Shown here piece after piece: positions 16,576 to 26,100 of a stretch of DNA of 48,143 nt. Position 1 is the first letter of the stretch. Each line of letters opens with the position of its first letter. The DNA comes from an uncultured Fibrobacter sp. GTDB taxonomy: Bacteria; Fibrobacterota; Fibrobacteria; Fibrobacterales; Fibrobacteraceae. Position numbers and translations under genes: made by a program. The notes below the pieces were generated by a model. That model worked only from the letters and a program-made list of their open reading frames with translations, was not told the DNA's origin and did no database searches. The DNA lies in assembly GCA_900313675.1 (NCBI GenBank), contig OMSO01000035.1, positions 1 to 48,143 of the forward strand, given 5' to 3'.

Positions 16576-18480
16576 ATGAGTTTTCTTCAAGGAAAAAGTT
16601 TTGTGGTGTTGTGCATGGTGGCCGCCAGTTCCATGTCGGTTGCCTTCGCCAAACAGGTGAATGTTTCTACTACCACCGAATTGACTTCGGCTACTTTGAA
16701 TGCCAAGGCGGGGGATACCATCTGGGTAGCCCCGGGCAAGTATGAACTGCCCTCATCCAACTGCCAAAACGACAAGTTCGTGAACGAGACGGGGCGCGAC
16801 TGTGGCCGCATCTGGCTTGGCGCCGACGGTACTGCCGCGAATCCCATAGTTCTCGCTGGTTCAGACCCTGCAAATCCTCCTGAGATTTACGGTACTTCGG
16901 TCGGTAGCAACTACGGCATCCACGTAACGGGAAATTACGTTATCCTTAAAAACCTGAAAATCCATACCTTCAGCAAGGGTGTGGTATTCGACAATTCTGT
17001 TGGTGCCCTGATGGAAGACTGCGAGGTGTACCACACCGGAACGGAACTGGTCCATGTTCGGGATTCCAGCCAGCAGGTGACCCTGAACCGTAACTTTATT
17101 CATGGTTCTGGGTTCGATGTTGCCCAGTACGGTGAAGGTATTTATGTTGGCACTTACTATAAGGGTTGGGCGTCGTCGCAGCAGTCCGATAAGAATGCCG
17201 GTTTTTGGGGCGAAAGTGCATCGCAACACCGTTATAGTGGTTATGACTGGCGCGTGAATGATACGAAGATTACATGCAATATTGTGAAGGCGACAACGGC
17301 CGAGAACATTGACGTGAAGGAGGGAACTGTCAGGGGCGTTGTCCAGGGTAACATGTTTATTGGGGATAGTACCAATTATGATGGCCAGGTGGACCATGAT
17401 GATGCGAACATCGACATGAAGGGTGCTTCCTGGACCGTTACCGGAAACTATTTCTACAATTCGCTCAAGCAGGGATTGCCCTACTACAATTCCCATTTCC
17501 GCTACTATGTAGAGGAAGTGGTGATGCCTGCAGATGGAAATAAATCGGGATCCAATGTAGGCAAGTATGAATCTTTTGTCAAATATCCGGTCACCGCCGA
17601 TAAGTATGCCCAGAAAGGCTGGTGCGACAACAGCGACACTGACAAGAACGATTGCGTAGAGAGCAAGAACCACGTGGTAGAGGAAATCAGGGATGTCCGC
17701 AATGACTGTGCGGAACTTTTCAAGATACCGGAGTCCGGCATCGGGTATTCGTCAAGCTTTACGCCGCCGTCCAGTGCGTCGGTCAACCCGTCCAGTTCTT
17801 CGGCGGGGAAAGAGTCCTATGAGACCGTGCGTTACGAAGCGGAAGATGCGACTTGCACCGGGTGTACTGAAAAGACAAATCAGGCTGCATCGGGCGGTAA
17901 ATATATGCGCACCGAAACGACGGGTAACATCACCTTCAACGTCAATGTACCTACTGCTGGGACATACACGGTCACAATCCGTTTCAGCAACACTGCTTCA
18001 AACGCCAAGACTCAGGATATCTACGTAAACGGAACCAAGGTGAAATCCCAGGAATTCCCGGTGACCCTTGAAGGAAACTTGGGCGGGGCTGCCGCGGCCT
18101 TTGAGGATATGCCGGTTCAGGTATCGCTGAAGGCGGGGGCCAATACCTTCGCTATCATCAAGAACTGGGGGCATGTGGACATCGACTACATCGAGGTGGC
18201 TGTTCCTAATCAGAGCGGTCCGTCGTCGTTGTCTCCGAAATTTAATCCCTCTATTGTGGCAAAAGTTCCTCTGTTCAGGGCCTATGCTATTGGCAAGTCC
18301 ATTTGGCTCGAAGGTGCCGTGCCGGGGCAGTCCTTCGCCATACTGGATATGCAGGGCAGGGTAATTCGTTCGGGAGTCGTGCCTGTAACGGGAAGCTTTG
18401 AGGTCAAACTAAATCATGCCGGAGCTTATCTTGTGCGTGTTGGCTCGGCTGTGCAAGCTGTGAAAAAATCAATGCGGTAA
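16576..18480 (+). CDS. Secreted beta-helix (pectate-lyase-like) protein with CBM and C-terminal sorting-like domain
   Basis: A 634-residue exported protein. Domains: signal peptide (1-26, ending AFA), a right-handed beta-helix of pectate-lyase/chondroitinase type (about 30-390, with the WVAPGKYEL start and Asn/His-rich turns), and a Ser/Pro linker (SSSFTPPSSASVNPSSSSAG). A CBM6/35-like module follows (about 415-545, from YEAEDATCTGC to VDIDYIEV), then a C-terminal domain (AILDMQGRVIRSG...YLVRVG) like the sorting or anchoring domains of FCB-group secreted enzymes. It probably acts on plant cell-wall polysaccharide; exact substrate unknown. ATG 16576 is chosen because GGAAGG lies 5 nt upstream and a signal peptide follows directly. 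A strong terminator lies 40 bp after the stop. Confidence 0.82.
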   Translation: MSFLQGKSFVVLCMVAASSMSVAFAKQVNVSTTTELTSATLNAKAGDTIWVAPGKYELPSSNCQNDKFVNETGRDCGRIWLGADGTAANPIVLAGSDPANPPEIYGTSVGSNYGIHVTGNYVILKNLKIHTFSKGVVFDNSVGALMEDCEVYHTGTELVHVRDSSQQVTLNRNFIHGSGFDVAQYGEGIYVGTYYKGWASSQQSDKNAGFWGESASQHRYSGYDWRVNDTKITCNIVKATTAENIDVKEGTVRGVVQGNMFIGDSTNYDGQVDHDDANIDMKGASWTVTGNYFYNSLKQGLPYYNSHFRYYVEEVVMPADGNKSGSNVGKYESFVKYPVTADKYAQKGWCDNSDTDKNDCVESKNHVVEEIRDVRNDCAELFKIPESGIGYSSSFTPPSSASVNPSSSSAGKESYETVRYEAEDATCTGCTEKTNQAASGGKYMRTETTGNITFNVNVPTAGTYTVTIRFSNTASNAKTQDIYVNGTKVKSQEFPVTLEGNLGGAAAAFEDMPVQVSLKAGANTFAIIKNWGHVDIDYIEVAVPNQSGPSSLSPKFNPSIVAKVPLFRAYAIGKSIWLEGAVPGQSFAILDMQGRVIRSGVVPVTGSFEVKLNHAGAYLVRVGSAVQAVKKSMR

Positions 18481-18519
18481 AAAAAACACGTCTTTTTGAA
18501 AGCAACCTATAATCTGATT

Positions 18520-18547
18520 AAAAGGGAATCTAAGCAGATTCCCTTTT
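18520..18547 (+). terminator. Rho-independent terminator after the CBM protein gene
   Basis: Perfect 12-bp stem: AAAAGGGAATCT, loop AAGC, AGATTCCCTTTT, followed by a T-rich stretch. It insulates mscS from the upstream gene. Confidence 0.85.
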
Positions 18548-18565
18548 CTTGGTTGTCTTTTTTTT

Positions 18566-18573
18566 TATATTTC
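18566..18573 (+). promoter_or_regulatory. -7-like promoter element of mscS-galE
   Basis: TATATTTC lies exactly 5 nt before the ATG at 18579, with no Shine-Dalgarno site. If the start of transcription lies about 5 nt after the element, the mRNA would be leaderless. Confidence 0.5.
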
Positions 18574-18578
18574 GACCC

Positions 18579-19430
18579 ATGAGTTATGACTTGAATTTTT
18601 TTCGAGAGGGAATGAATTCCTTGCTCCAGCATTCTCTGGTGCAACGATTGGTACTAGCTCTGGTTGTGCTTGGGTTGGCTAAGGTCTTGCTCATTTTTCT
18701 CAAGTATATTCTTGCAAAAGCTGAAATTAGGGGGATGGATGCCTCGGCCAGGCCGCTTGTCTATTCTCTTTTTTCTTACGCTATCTATGTAGTGACTCTT
18801 TTGTTGGTCCTTCATATTGCTGGCGTAAATACCGCCGGCTTGGTCGCCATGGTAGGAGCGGCAAGCCTAGCCATTGGTTTGGCTTTAAAGGATACCCTGT
18901 CCAATATAGCGTCTGGACTTTTGCTAATGTTCCTTCGACCTTTCAAAGCTGGGGATTACATAGAGTGTGGCCAGGTGAAAGGCCGCATAAAGGGTATCGG
19001 GTTGTTCAATACGACCTTGGTCTCCTTGGATGGCTTGTATATTTCCTCTCCCAATAGTTCCTTGTGGGGGAACCCCATTGTGAATTTCAGCAAGAATGCG
19101 ACAAGACGCCTTGAAATTTCGGTGGGAATCGGATATGAGGATTCCACTGATGTCGCTCTGAATGTTTTACGGGATATGGTCGGGAACGATAAACGTTTTC
19201 TGAAAGACCCTGCTCCACAGTTTTTTGTGGCGGCTCTTTCGGATAGCTCTGTAAAGGTGTCTTTTCGGGCATGGGTAAAAAATTCGGATTACTTTGACTT
19301 GTTGTGGATGTGCACGGACGAGGTAAAACAACGCTTTGGGGCTGCTGGTATCTCAATTCCGTTTCCCCAACAAACAGTGCACTTGCAGAATCCAGTGCCA
19401 GTTAATTCAGATTTAAATCAAAAGGAATAG
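18579..19430 (+). CDS. Small-conductance mechanosensitive channel (MscS family)
   Basis: A 283-residue inner-membrane channel that opens on membrane tension to release solutes. It has three N-terminal helices (about 20-40, 60-80, 85-115). The pore-helix signature AMVGAASLAIGLALKDTLSNIASG is followed by the cytosolic beta domain start FLRPFKAGDYIE, then the alpha/beta cage domain. Length is that of the minimal MscS form. ATG 18579 is chosen over a GTG 30 bp upstream because the intervening sequence is a T-run plus promoter-like TATATTTC. galE follows 9 bp downstream on the same strand, so the two are probably co-transcribed. Confidence 0.92.
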   Translation: MSYDLNFFREGMNSLLQHSLVQRLVLALVVLGLAKVLLIFLKYILAKAEIRGMDASARPLVYSLFSYAIYVVTLLLVLHIAGVNTAGLVAMVGAASLAIGLALKDTLSNIASGLLLMFLRPFKAGDYIECGQVKGRIKGIGLFNTTLVSLDGLYISSPNSSLWGNPIVNFSKNATRRLEISVGIGYEDSTDVALNVLRDMVGNDKRFLKDPAPQFFVAALSDSSVKVSFRAWVKNSDYFDLLWMCTDEVKQRFGAAGISIPFPQQTVHLQNPVPVNSDLNQKE

Positions 19431-19439
19431 GGCTTGAAA

Positions 19440-20456
19440 ATGAATATTGCAGTTCTTGGTGGTGCGGGTTATATCGCGAGTCATACGATTGTAGAACTGG
19501 ACAAGGCGGGGCATTCCGTGGTTGCGGTAGATAACCTTGTCAATTCTTGCGAAGAATCTCTCCGCAGGGTTTCAAAGATTATTGGTAAAGAAGTGCCCTT
19601 TGTGAGGGCGGACGTCCGGGATGCTTCTGCCATGGAATCCCTTTTCAAGCAGAACAAGTTTGACGCCTGTATCCATTTTGCCGGACTCAAGGCTGTTGGG
19701 GAGTCTGTGGAGAAGCCTCTGGAGTATTACGAGAACAACATGAACGCCACGTTCGTGTTGCTCAATGCAATGCGCAAGAATGGGGTTAAGAATATTATCT
19801 TCTCGTCTTCGGCTACGGTCTATGGAAATCCGGCAGAAATTCCCATTACTGAGAACTGCCCCAAGGGCGCTATCACCAACCCATACGGTCAGACCAAGTC
19901 CATGCTGGAACAGGTGCTGATGGACTTGCAAAAGTCCGACCCCGAATGGAATGTGGTGCTGCTACGTTACTTTAACCCTATCGGGGCGCACCCCAGTGGT
20001 CTCATTGGCGAGGATCCTAACGGGATACCCAACAACCTGATGCCCTATATTTCTCAGACGGCAGTGGGAATTCGCAAGGAATTGGGTGTATTCGGTAATG
20101 ACTATGACACTCCCGATGGTACTGGTGTGCGGGACTATATCCACGTATGTGATTTGGCGGCTGGACATGTGAGTGCTTTGCAGGCTATTGAACGCAAGTG
20201 CGGCCTTGCCATTTACAATTTGGGAACGGGACACGGATATTCCGTGCTGGATGTGGTCAATGCTTTTGAGCGGGTGAACGGGGTCAAGGTGCCCTATAGC
20301 ATTAAACCCCGCCGTGCAGGGGATATTGCCACCTGCTATTGCAACCCCGAAAAAGCCTATAAAGAATTGGGTTGGAAAGCTCGGTTCGGTATTGAGGAAA
20401 TGTGTCGCGACGCCTGGAATTGGCAGAAGAACAATCCCAAAGGTTATCGGGGCTAG
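19440..20456 (+). CDS. galE: UDP-glucose 4-epimerase
   Basis: A 338-residue short-chain dehydrogenase/reductase interconverting UDP-glucose and UDP-galactose. The NAD-binding motif is GGAGYIASH (residues 7-15), with Ala replacing the usual third Gly. The catalytic set is Ser in FSSSATVYG (about 122-129) and Tyr149/Lys153 in NPYGQTK. Downstream family segments RYFNPIGAHPSG, GVRDYIHV and YNLGTGHGYSVL are present, and length is normal. ATG 19440 is preferred to TTG 19434. The gene probably supplies sugar nucleotides for surface polysaccharide, in keeping with the Wzc-like kinase gene that follows. Confidence 0.95.
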   Translation: MNIAVLGGAGYIASHTIVELDKAGHSVVAVDNLVNSCEESLRRVSKIIGKEVPFVRADVRDASAMESLFKQNKFDACIHFAGLKAVGESVEKPLEYYENNMNATFVLLNAMRKNGVKNIIFSSSATVYGNPAEIPITENCPKGAITNPYGQTKSMLEQVLMDLQKSDPEWNVVLLRYFNPIGAHPSGLIGEDPNGIPNNLMPYISQTAVGIRKELGVFGNDYDTPDGTGVRDYIHVCDLAAGHVSALQAIERKCGLAIYNLGTGHGYSVLDVVNAFERVNGVKVPYSIKPRRAGDIATCYCNPEKAYKELGWKARFGIEEMCRDAWNWQKNNPKGYRG

Positions 20457-20464
20457 TTTTTTTC

Positions 20465-20472
20465 TATACTTG
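20465..20472 (+). promoter_or_regulatory. Possible -7-like promoter element before the Wzc-like kinase gene
   Basis: TATACTTG, one mismatch from TAnnTTTG, lies 26 nt before the ATG at 20499 in an A/T-rich leader without a clear Shine-Dalgarno site. Confidence 0.3.
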
Positions 20473-20498
20473 GTAAAAAATTAAAAATCGGTTTTTGA

Positions 20499-22634
20499 AT
20501 GTCTGAAAACGAACAGAGAGCAACAATTAGTTTGGCGCAAATCCAAACCCCACAGACCGGGGATACCATCACTTTGATGGAAGCCCTGGGAATTTTGTGG
20601 AAAAAGAAATTTGTATTGATCTTGTTCATGGTGGTTGGTGCCGCGATAGGTATCCTGTTGGGTAACTGGATTCGTCCTCAGTACACCAGTGACGCACTTT
20701 TGCAGATTGACGTGAAGGGAAATAAGACCAGCAAGGCCATGGGCGAGATGGGCGCCCTTTTGGATGTGGCTAGCCCTGCCGATGCCGAAATTGAACTGAT
20801 CAAGAGCCGCATGGTTCTTTCCAGTGTCGTCGAAGACGAGCACCTTTGTTTCAAGGCTTCCCCTGTTGGCCGTCTGGATCGATTGATGCACCAAGAAGGC
20901 CGTATGGATTTGGAATACCTCTATATTCCGGAAAGGGCTAGGGATGGTGTATGGAAAGCTGTGGTAACAGGCCCCGGTTCTTACGTGGTGGTCACTCCCG
21001 AGGGCTCTGCTCTCGTAGAAGGAGTGGTCGGGGACATGATCAAGGCTCCCTATGCAGACGACACCTTGGCAATCCGTGTGAATTTCTTGCGGGCTCAAGA
21101 GGGAAAGGTGTTTGTGCTTTCTCAAATAAACGCCTTGTCTGCAATAAGGTCCTTGGCGAAAGGATTGAATGTTGCTGAAAAGGGCAAGAAATCGGGTATT
21201 ATTTCGGTATCCTATTCTCACCGTTTCCCGGACAGGGCAGCCGCAATTCTGAACAGTGTCGCCAATACATATCTGCGTCAGAATGTGGAAATGCGCAGTG
21301 CAGAGGCTGAAAAGACTTTGGAATTTTTGGAAGAACAGCTGCCGGGAGTCAAGGCCAAGCTGGATAGTGCTGAAAAAGTACTTGCCGACTATCGTTACAA
21401 GATTGGCTCTGTGGATATGACGGGTGAAACTCAGGTACACCTGCAAAAAGAGGTGGACTTGCAGAAGCAGATTCTCCAGATGGAGCAGGAACGCCAGAGG
21501 GTGACCCGACTGTTCAAGGCTGAGCACCCCAACGTGCTTACGTTGAACAAGCAAATAGACAAGCTGCGTAAAGAACTGGCTAAACTCAAGGTCAAGGCAG
21601 AGAAAATGCCTTTGACCCAGCAAGAGGTGATGCGCCTCCAGGAAGAGGTTCAGGTAAACAACGCCCTTTATACCACCATGCTGAACAATATCCAGCAGCT
21701 CCGCGTGGTTCGGGCTGGCGAGGTGGGCAATGTGCGTGTGGTGGATTTTGCCCAGGTGGAGTCGAAACCCAGCAAACCCAAGAAATTCAACATTCTCGTT
21801 TGTTCCGTTGCTGCAAGCTTTATGATTGGAGTGCTGCTGGTGTTTTTGCTGCGTATGCTTAGGAATGGCGTTCGCAGTTCCCTTGAAGTTGAACGTGAAA
21901 CGGATACAAGCGTCTATGCCAAGATTCCTGAGTTTAAGGATGGTGTTAAATCCTTGGCCAGGGGCAAAAAGCACAAGGCTTTAGTCCTTACCGCTCCGGA
22001 CAACCCTGCTTGCGAAGCTATGCGTTCTTTACAGACGGCAATCGATTTCTCGATGCCAGACGAAAAGCGCGTGATGATGGTTACCGGGATGATTCCTGGC
22101 GTTGGAAAGTCGTTTGTAAGCATCAATCTGGCAACCCTTTATGCCATGTCGGGCAAGAAGGTTTTGCTTATAGATGCGGATATGCGTCGAGGCGTGCATC
22201 ACAGCGGCAAAAAATATGGCCTTGCAGATGCCCTGTGTGGCAAGTGCAACTTGCAAGAAGCGGTGTCTATTGCCGAGGTAGAAAATCTCTTCATTATGGG
22301 CGCTGGCAATGCCACCATTGCACCTACGGACATGCTGAGAGGGGGTTCTTTTGAGCAACTCCTCCATTTGGCCAAGCAGCATTTTGACGTGGTTGTCGTG
22401 GATACTCCGCCTATGGACCTGGTGACAGACGCCGAACTGATTTGCGGATTGGTGGACTTCAACCTGCTTGTCCTTCACTATGGCAAGCATTCCATGGATT
22501 CTATCAAGGATGCGGTTGGTCGTCTCAAGCGCTATAGTGAAAAGCCTTGTGCCTTTGTGATGAACCATTGTGAGCACGAGCCGGGCCATTATTACGGCCA
22601 TTACTACGGCAAGTATTACAGTAAAAAGAAATAG
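20499..22634 (+). CDS. Wzc-like bacterial tyrosine kinase / polysaccharide co-polymerase
   Basis: A 711-residue inner-membrane protein controlling polymerisation and export of extracellular polysaccharide. Structure: N-terminal Wzz domain with helix 1 (about 35-55, FVLILFMVVGAAIGILLG), a long periplasmic coiled-coil region (about 260-400), helix 2 (about 430-450), then a cytosolic BY-kinase. The kinase has Walker A GVGKS (534-538), Walker A' LLIDADMRRG and Walker B VVVDTPPMD. The C-terminus is a tyrosine cluster (YYGHYYGKYY), the usual autophosphorylation site. It is a full kinase fusion (Wzc type), not a split CapA/CapB type. No glycosyltransferases, Wza or phosphatase lie nearby; galE is the only plausible partner. 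Confidence 0.93.
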   Translation: MSENEQRATISLAQIQTPQTGDTITLMEALGILWKKKFVLILFMVVGAAIGILLGNWIRPQYTSDALLQIDVKGNKTSKAMGEMGALLDVASPADAEIELIKSRMVLSSVVEDEHLCFKASPVGRLDRLMHQEGRMDLEYLYIPERARDGVWKAVVTGPGSYVVVTPEGSALVEGVVGDMIKAPYADDTLAIRVNFLRAQEGKVFVLSQINALSAIRSLAKGLNVAEKGKKSGIISVSYSHRFPDRAAAILNSVANTYLRQNVEMRSAEAEKTLEFLEEQLPGVKAKLDSAEKVLADYRYKIGSVDMTGETQVHLQKEVDLQKQILQMEQERQRVTRLFKAEHPNVLTLNKQIDKLRKELAKLKVKAEKMPLTQQEVMRLQEEVQVNNALYTTMLNNIQQLRVVRAGEVGNVRVVDFAQVESKPSKPKKFNILVCSVAASFMIGVLLVFLLRMLRNGVRSSLEVERETDTSVYAKIPEFKDGVKSLARGKKHKALVLTAPDNPACEAMRSLQTAIDFSMPDEKRVMMVTGMIPGVGKSFVSINLATLYAMSGKKVLLIDADMRRGVHHSGKKYGLADALCGKCNLQEAVSIAEVENLFIMGAGNATIAPTDMLRGGSFEQLLHLAKQHFDVVVVDTPPMDLVTDAELICGLVDFNLLVLHYGKHSMDSIKDAVGRLKRYSEKPCAFVMNHCEHEPGHYYGHYYGKYYSKKK

Positions 22635-22673
22635 CAAGGTGCTTTTCGGCATCTAGTCCGAGCGGTCATTAAA

Positions 22674-22730
22674 CCTCACCTCCATATAAAAAGACCCACG
22701 CGAAGTGGGTCTTTTTATATGGAGGTGAGG
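22674..22730. terminator. Bidirectional terminator with perfect 26-bp stem that includes the tmRNA acceptor strand
   Basis: Arms 22674-22699 and 22705-22730 are perfectly complementary (26 bp, 5-nt loop GCGAA on the plus strand). The inner part is a typical terminator: AAAAAGACCCAC with GTGGGTCTTTTT. It serves both the convergent kinase gene and ssrA. The outer 10 bp (CCTCACCTCC / GGAGGTGAGG) are the last nucleotides of the tmRNA and an inverted copy of them in its 3' trailer. Confidence 0.85.
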
Positions 22731-23102
22731 GGAGTCGAACCCCTGTCCAAAATCACGTCCATGTCCATTCCTACAAGCTTTCCCTTCGTATTTAAGGTCT
22801 CGTCTTATCCACGCCCAAGAAGGTCGGCGCAGAGTTTGACCAGCCTAGTGAATCTCGGAACCTACCCCCAGGCATGGAAGATTCCTATCCCATATTGCGT
22901 CCGGACGTACACCCCGATGGGAGCGGGATGAGGCCCGGCGTTGCCGCTAATTAGGCAGCGAGTGCGTAGTTTTCGTCAGCACTTATTTTTTTTCAGACTT
23001 TTTTACGAGTGCCCTCGTCTGAGACCGAGAGCCGTGACAAAATGCTTGCATTTTGTTATGGCCGAACCGCTGGTGCTTCTATTGAAGATAGAAAGCACCC
23101 CC
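22720..23102 (-). ncRNA. ssrA: Transfer-messenger RNA (tmRNA)
   Basis: tmRNA rescues stalled ribosomes together with SmpB. The 3' end shows a T-arm (AGGGG-TTCGACT-CCCCT) followed by the acceptor strand CACCTCC and A at 22720. The tag frame near 22950-22980 reads ADENYALAA then TAA, preceded by a pseudoknot 1-like segment (CAGACGAGG...CTCGTAAAAAAGTCTG) matching other tmRNAs. CCA is not fully encoded downstream. GGGGGTG (23102-23096) can pair with CACCTCC with one G-U pair and is taken as the 5' end. The 5' domain lacks a standard GGATTCGACGG motif (GGTTCGGCC instead), so the exact 5' boundary is uncertain. It is divergent from mfd and has its own -7-like element. Confidence 0.9.
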
Positions 23103-23117
23103 GGTATGAAGTGTTAC

Positions 23118-23125
23118 CAAATATA
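23118..23125 (-). promoter_or_regulatory. -7-like promoter element of ssrA
   Basis: TATATTTG on the minus strand, 15 nt before the inferred mature 5' end. It lies back to back with the mfd element, only 8 bp away. Confidence 0.5.
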
Positions 23126-23133
23126 TAAATTTC

Positions 23134-23141
23134 TATCTTTG
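23134..23141 (+). promoter_or_regulatory. -7-like promoter element of mfd
   Basis: TATCTTTG, an exact match to the Bacteroidota TAnnTTTG consensus, lies 9 nt before the mfd ATG. No Shine-Dalgarno sequence is present. Confidence 0.5.
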
Positions 23142-23150
23142 GTCGCACCC

Positions 23151-26100
23151 ATGGACTCCATCCAAGAATACCTGCAGAACCCTGTCCCCCGGACCCTGAA
23201 CCTCTTTGCGGAGGCTGGGGATGAAGCCGTCCATGTAAACGGAGCCACGATTCCCATGGCCGCCATGATGGTGGCCAGGCGATTCTTTACGGATCCGGGC
23301 AACATCTTGGTGGTAGCCAAAGATTTCAAGTCAGCCGAAGTCTGGATGGAAAATTTGCAGAGCCTCGTTGGCGAGGACTTTGTGCGGTTTTTCCCGTCCA
23401 TCGGGCTAAAACCTTACGAACAGAAGGTCCCTTTCGAAGGAGTGCTAGAAGAACGGCTCCGTTTTTTCAAGGACGCCGGGAATCCGGAAAAGCCATTGGT
23501 GGCGGTCTGCTCCCTGGATGCCCTGCTCATGCGCTTGCCCGCTCCGGGGACACTCCAGAAGAACATCCGGTCCTTGAAGGTGGGCGATGTGGTGGAACCG
23601 GCCGCGCTCCGTCCCTGGTTCTTGGACCATGGCTTTGTAGAACAGCCCGTGGTGAGCAGTGTGGGGGAGTTTTCTATTCGCGGATGCATTGTAGACGTGA
23701 ACTGTTTCTTGTACCCGCACCCAGTCCGTATTGAATTCTACGGCGACGAAATCGAGTCCATCCGCACTTTTGACATTTTCACCCAGCGTTCCATCGAAAG
23801 GATGGACCGCATTGAACTGTTCCCCATGGGAGAGTTCACCCTGCCTCTGGAAGAAGCTTCCCGTATGGAATCTGACACCTCCGGTCTCTGGTGGCAACGC
23901 TCCCGGTATCAGGAATTGAATTCCAGCCTGTTGGATTACCTGCCCCGCTGTTCTCTGGTGTTCGAAGAACTTTCCTCCCTGGCGGAGACGGCGTCTAGGC
24001 AGTACCTGCATTTTGAAGACTTGTTCGGCGAACAGAAAGCGGCCCGCCCCGATACGGAATCGCCGGAGAAAATCTGGTGGAAGTTTGGCGAGATTTCCAG
24101 ACAGTTCCCGGGCAAGGCAAGCCTGGACCTTACGCGGGTAGAGGCTCAGTCCAACAGCTGGTACAAGATCTCTGCAACCCCTCAGGATTTCTCCAGCACC
24201 GGAACGGACGCCGTGGCCAAGCAGATTGAGGAATTTGCAGCTACGGGCGGCGAAGTTTACGTGGTGGCCCCTACGCCGGGAGCTCTTGCAAGACTCCGGC
24301 ACGTGCTGGAAGGACTCCCCGTAGAAGATTACTTTGTGGGAAACTTGACAGAAGGCTTCTGGCTTACCGACGAAAAGGTGGCCTTCCTTACGGAGACCCG
24401 CATTTTCAACCGCCATGCAGGCAAGGCCCGCAAGCGCCAGATTGCGGGTTCGGTCGCCTCAGCCCTGATGGTGGAGTCCCTGAACCGCGGGGACTACGTG
24501 GCTCACGAAGACCACGGTGTGGGCCGTTACCTTGGGCTTGTCCGTGTAGAAGTCAACGGCGGCATGGTGGACTGCGCCCTGCTGGAATACAGTGGCGGAG
24601 ACCGTCTCAAGTTCCCCGTTTCAGACCTGCAGAAGATTGACCGCCTGGATGTTTCCGAAGAGGAACCGCCCAAGCTGGACAAGTTGGGCGGCAAGAACTG
24701 GGATACCGTCAAGAAGCGGGTCCAGAAGAAGGTGGTGCAGATTGCCCGGGAACTTGTGGAGCTGTACGCCCGTCGCGAGCTGGTGGAAGGTTTCGGTTTC
24801 CCGCCCGACGGAAAGCTTCAGCAGGAGTTCGAAGACGCCTTCGAATACGAGCCTACGCCAGACCAGGTGAAGGCTACCGAAGATATCAAGCGGGACATGG
24901 AAAGCAGGCGGCCTATGGACCGTCTGGTCTGCGGCGATGTGGGATTCGGCAAGACAGAAGTGGCCATGCGTGCGGCCTTCAAGTGCGTCTGCGCCAAGAA
25001 GCAGGTGGCTATCCTTGTGCCCACGACGATTTTGGCTGCCCAGCATTACGAGAATTTCAAGGAACGTTTTGCCGCTTTCCCGGTGAACATCGCCCTGGTA
25101 AACCGCTACCGCACGCCCAAGGAAAAACGGGAAGTCTTTAACGGGCTTTCCGAGGGCAAGGTGGACATTGTGGTAGGGACCCATTCCTTGCTCAGCGAGA
25201 AGAACCATTTCAAGGATTTGGGCCTGCTCATCGTAGATGAAGAACAGAAATTCGGCGTGAAGCAGAAGGAAAAGCTCAGGGAGTTCCGCCTGTCGGTGGA
25301 TACCCTCAGCATGAGCGCCACGCCAATCCCACGGTCCTTGCACTTGAGCATGACCGGTGTTCGGGACATTTCCCTCATCAATACGCCTCCCATCAACCGC
25401 TTGCCTGTAGAGACTAAGCTTTTGAAGCGGGACGACGTGATTCTTGCAGAAGCGGTGAAGGACGAACTTGCCCGCGGAGGCCAGGTGTTCGTGGTGAACG
25501 ACCGTGTGCAGAGTATCAACCAGCTTGCAGAAGAAGTGGAAGCCTGGGTGCCCGAGGCCCGCGTGGCGGTGGCCCACGGCCAGATGGAAGATCGGGATTT
25601 GGAGCGCGTCATGAACGCCTTCCTTTCCAAGGAATTTGACGTGCTGGTGAGCACCAGCATTATCGAGTCGGGCCTGGATGTGCCCAACGCCAACACGATT
25701 ATCATCAACAACGCCCATCATTTCGGAATCAGCCAGCTTTACCAGATGCGGGGCCGCGTAGGCCGCAGCGATGTGCTGGCCAAGGCTTTCTTGGTGATTC
25801 CCGCCAAGTCGGAAATTTCTCCGGAATCCATGCGCCGCCTAAAAGCGCTGGAGCAGTACACCGACCTTGGGAGTGGCTACCAGCTGGCCATGCGGGACCT
25901 GGAAATCCGCGGCGCAGGAAACCTCCTGGGTCAGGAGCAGCACGGCTTTATCGCCGAGGTGGGATTCGAGACGTACATCCGGCTGGTCAAGGAAGCGGTG
26001 GAGGAGTTGCGGGGCGGCCCTACGGACAAGCCCATTCAGCCCCGCGTGGAAATCGGCGTGGACGCCTACCTGCCCGAAGACTACATCCAGGACGGCCTTA

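Noticed and set aside
20481..21974. Long open frame antisense to the Wzc-like kinase gene
   Set aside because: The sense strand encodes a full Wzz/BY-kinase with intact motifs; no start signal on the antisense side.
22674..22730. Integration (att) site duplication at the tmRNA 3' end
   Set aside because: The second copy of the tmRNA end is inverted and part of the terminator stem, not a direct repeat bounding an element, and no integrase is nearby.
22720..23102. Circularly permuted (two-piece) tmRNA
   Set aside because: The tag precedes the T-arm/acceptor end in ordinary order and a plausible 5' acceptor strand lies upstream; the sequence after the 3' end is a terminator, not a D-like domain.
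22941..23150. 5' extension of the mfd reading frame by 70 codons
   Set aside because: It runs through the tmRNA tag and 5' domain; conserved Mfd sequence begins at ATG 23151 behind a promoter-like element.
23445..25721. Open frames antisense to mfd
   Set aside because: Shadow frames of a well-conserved gene; no family resemblance.
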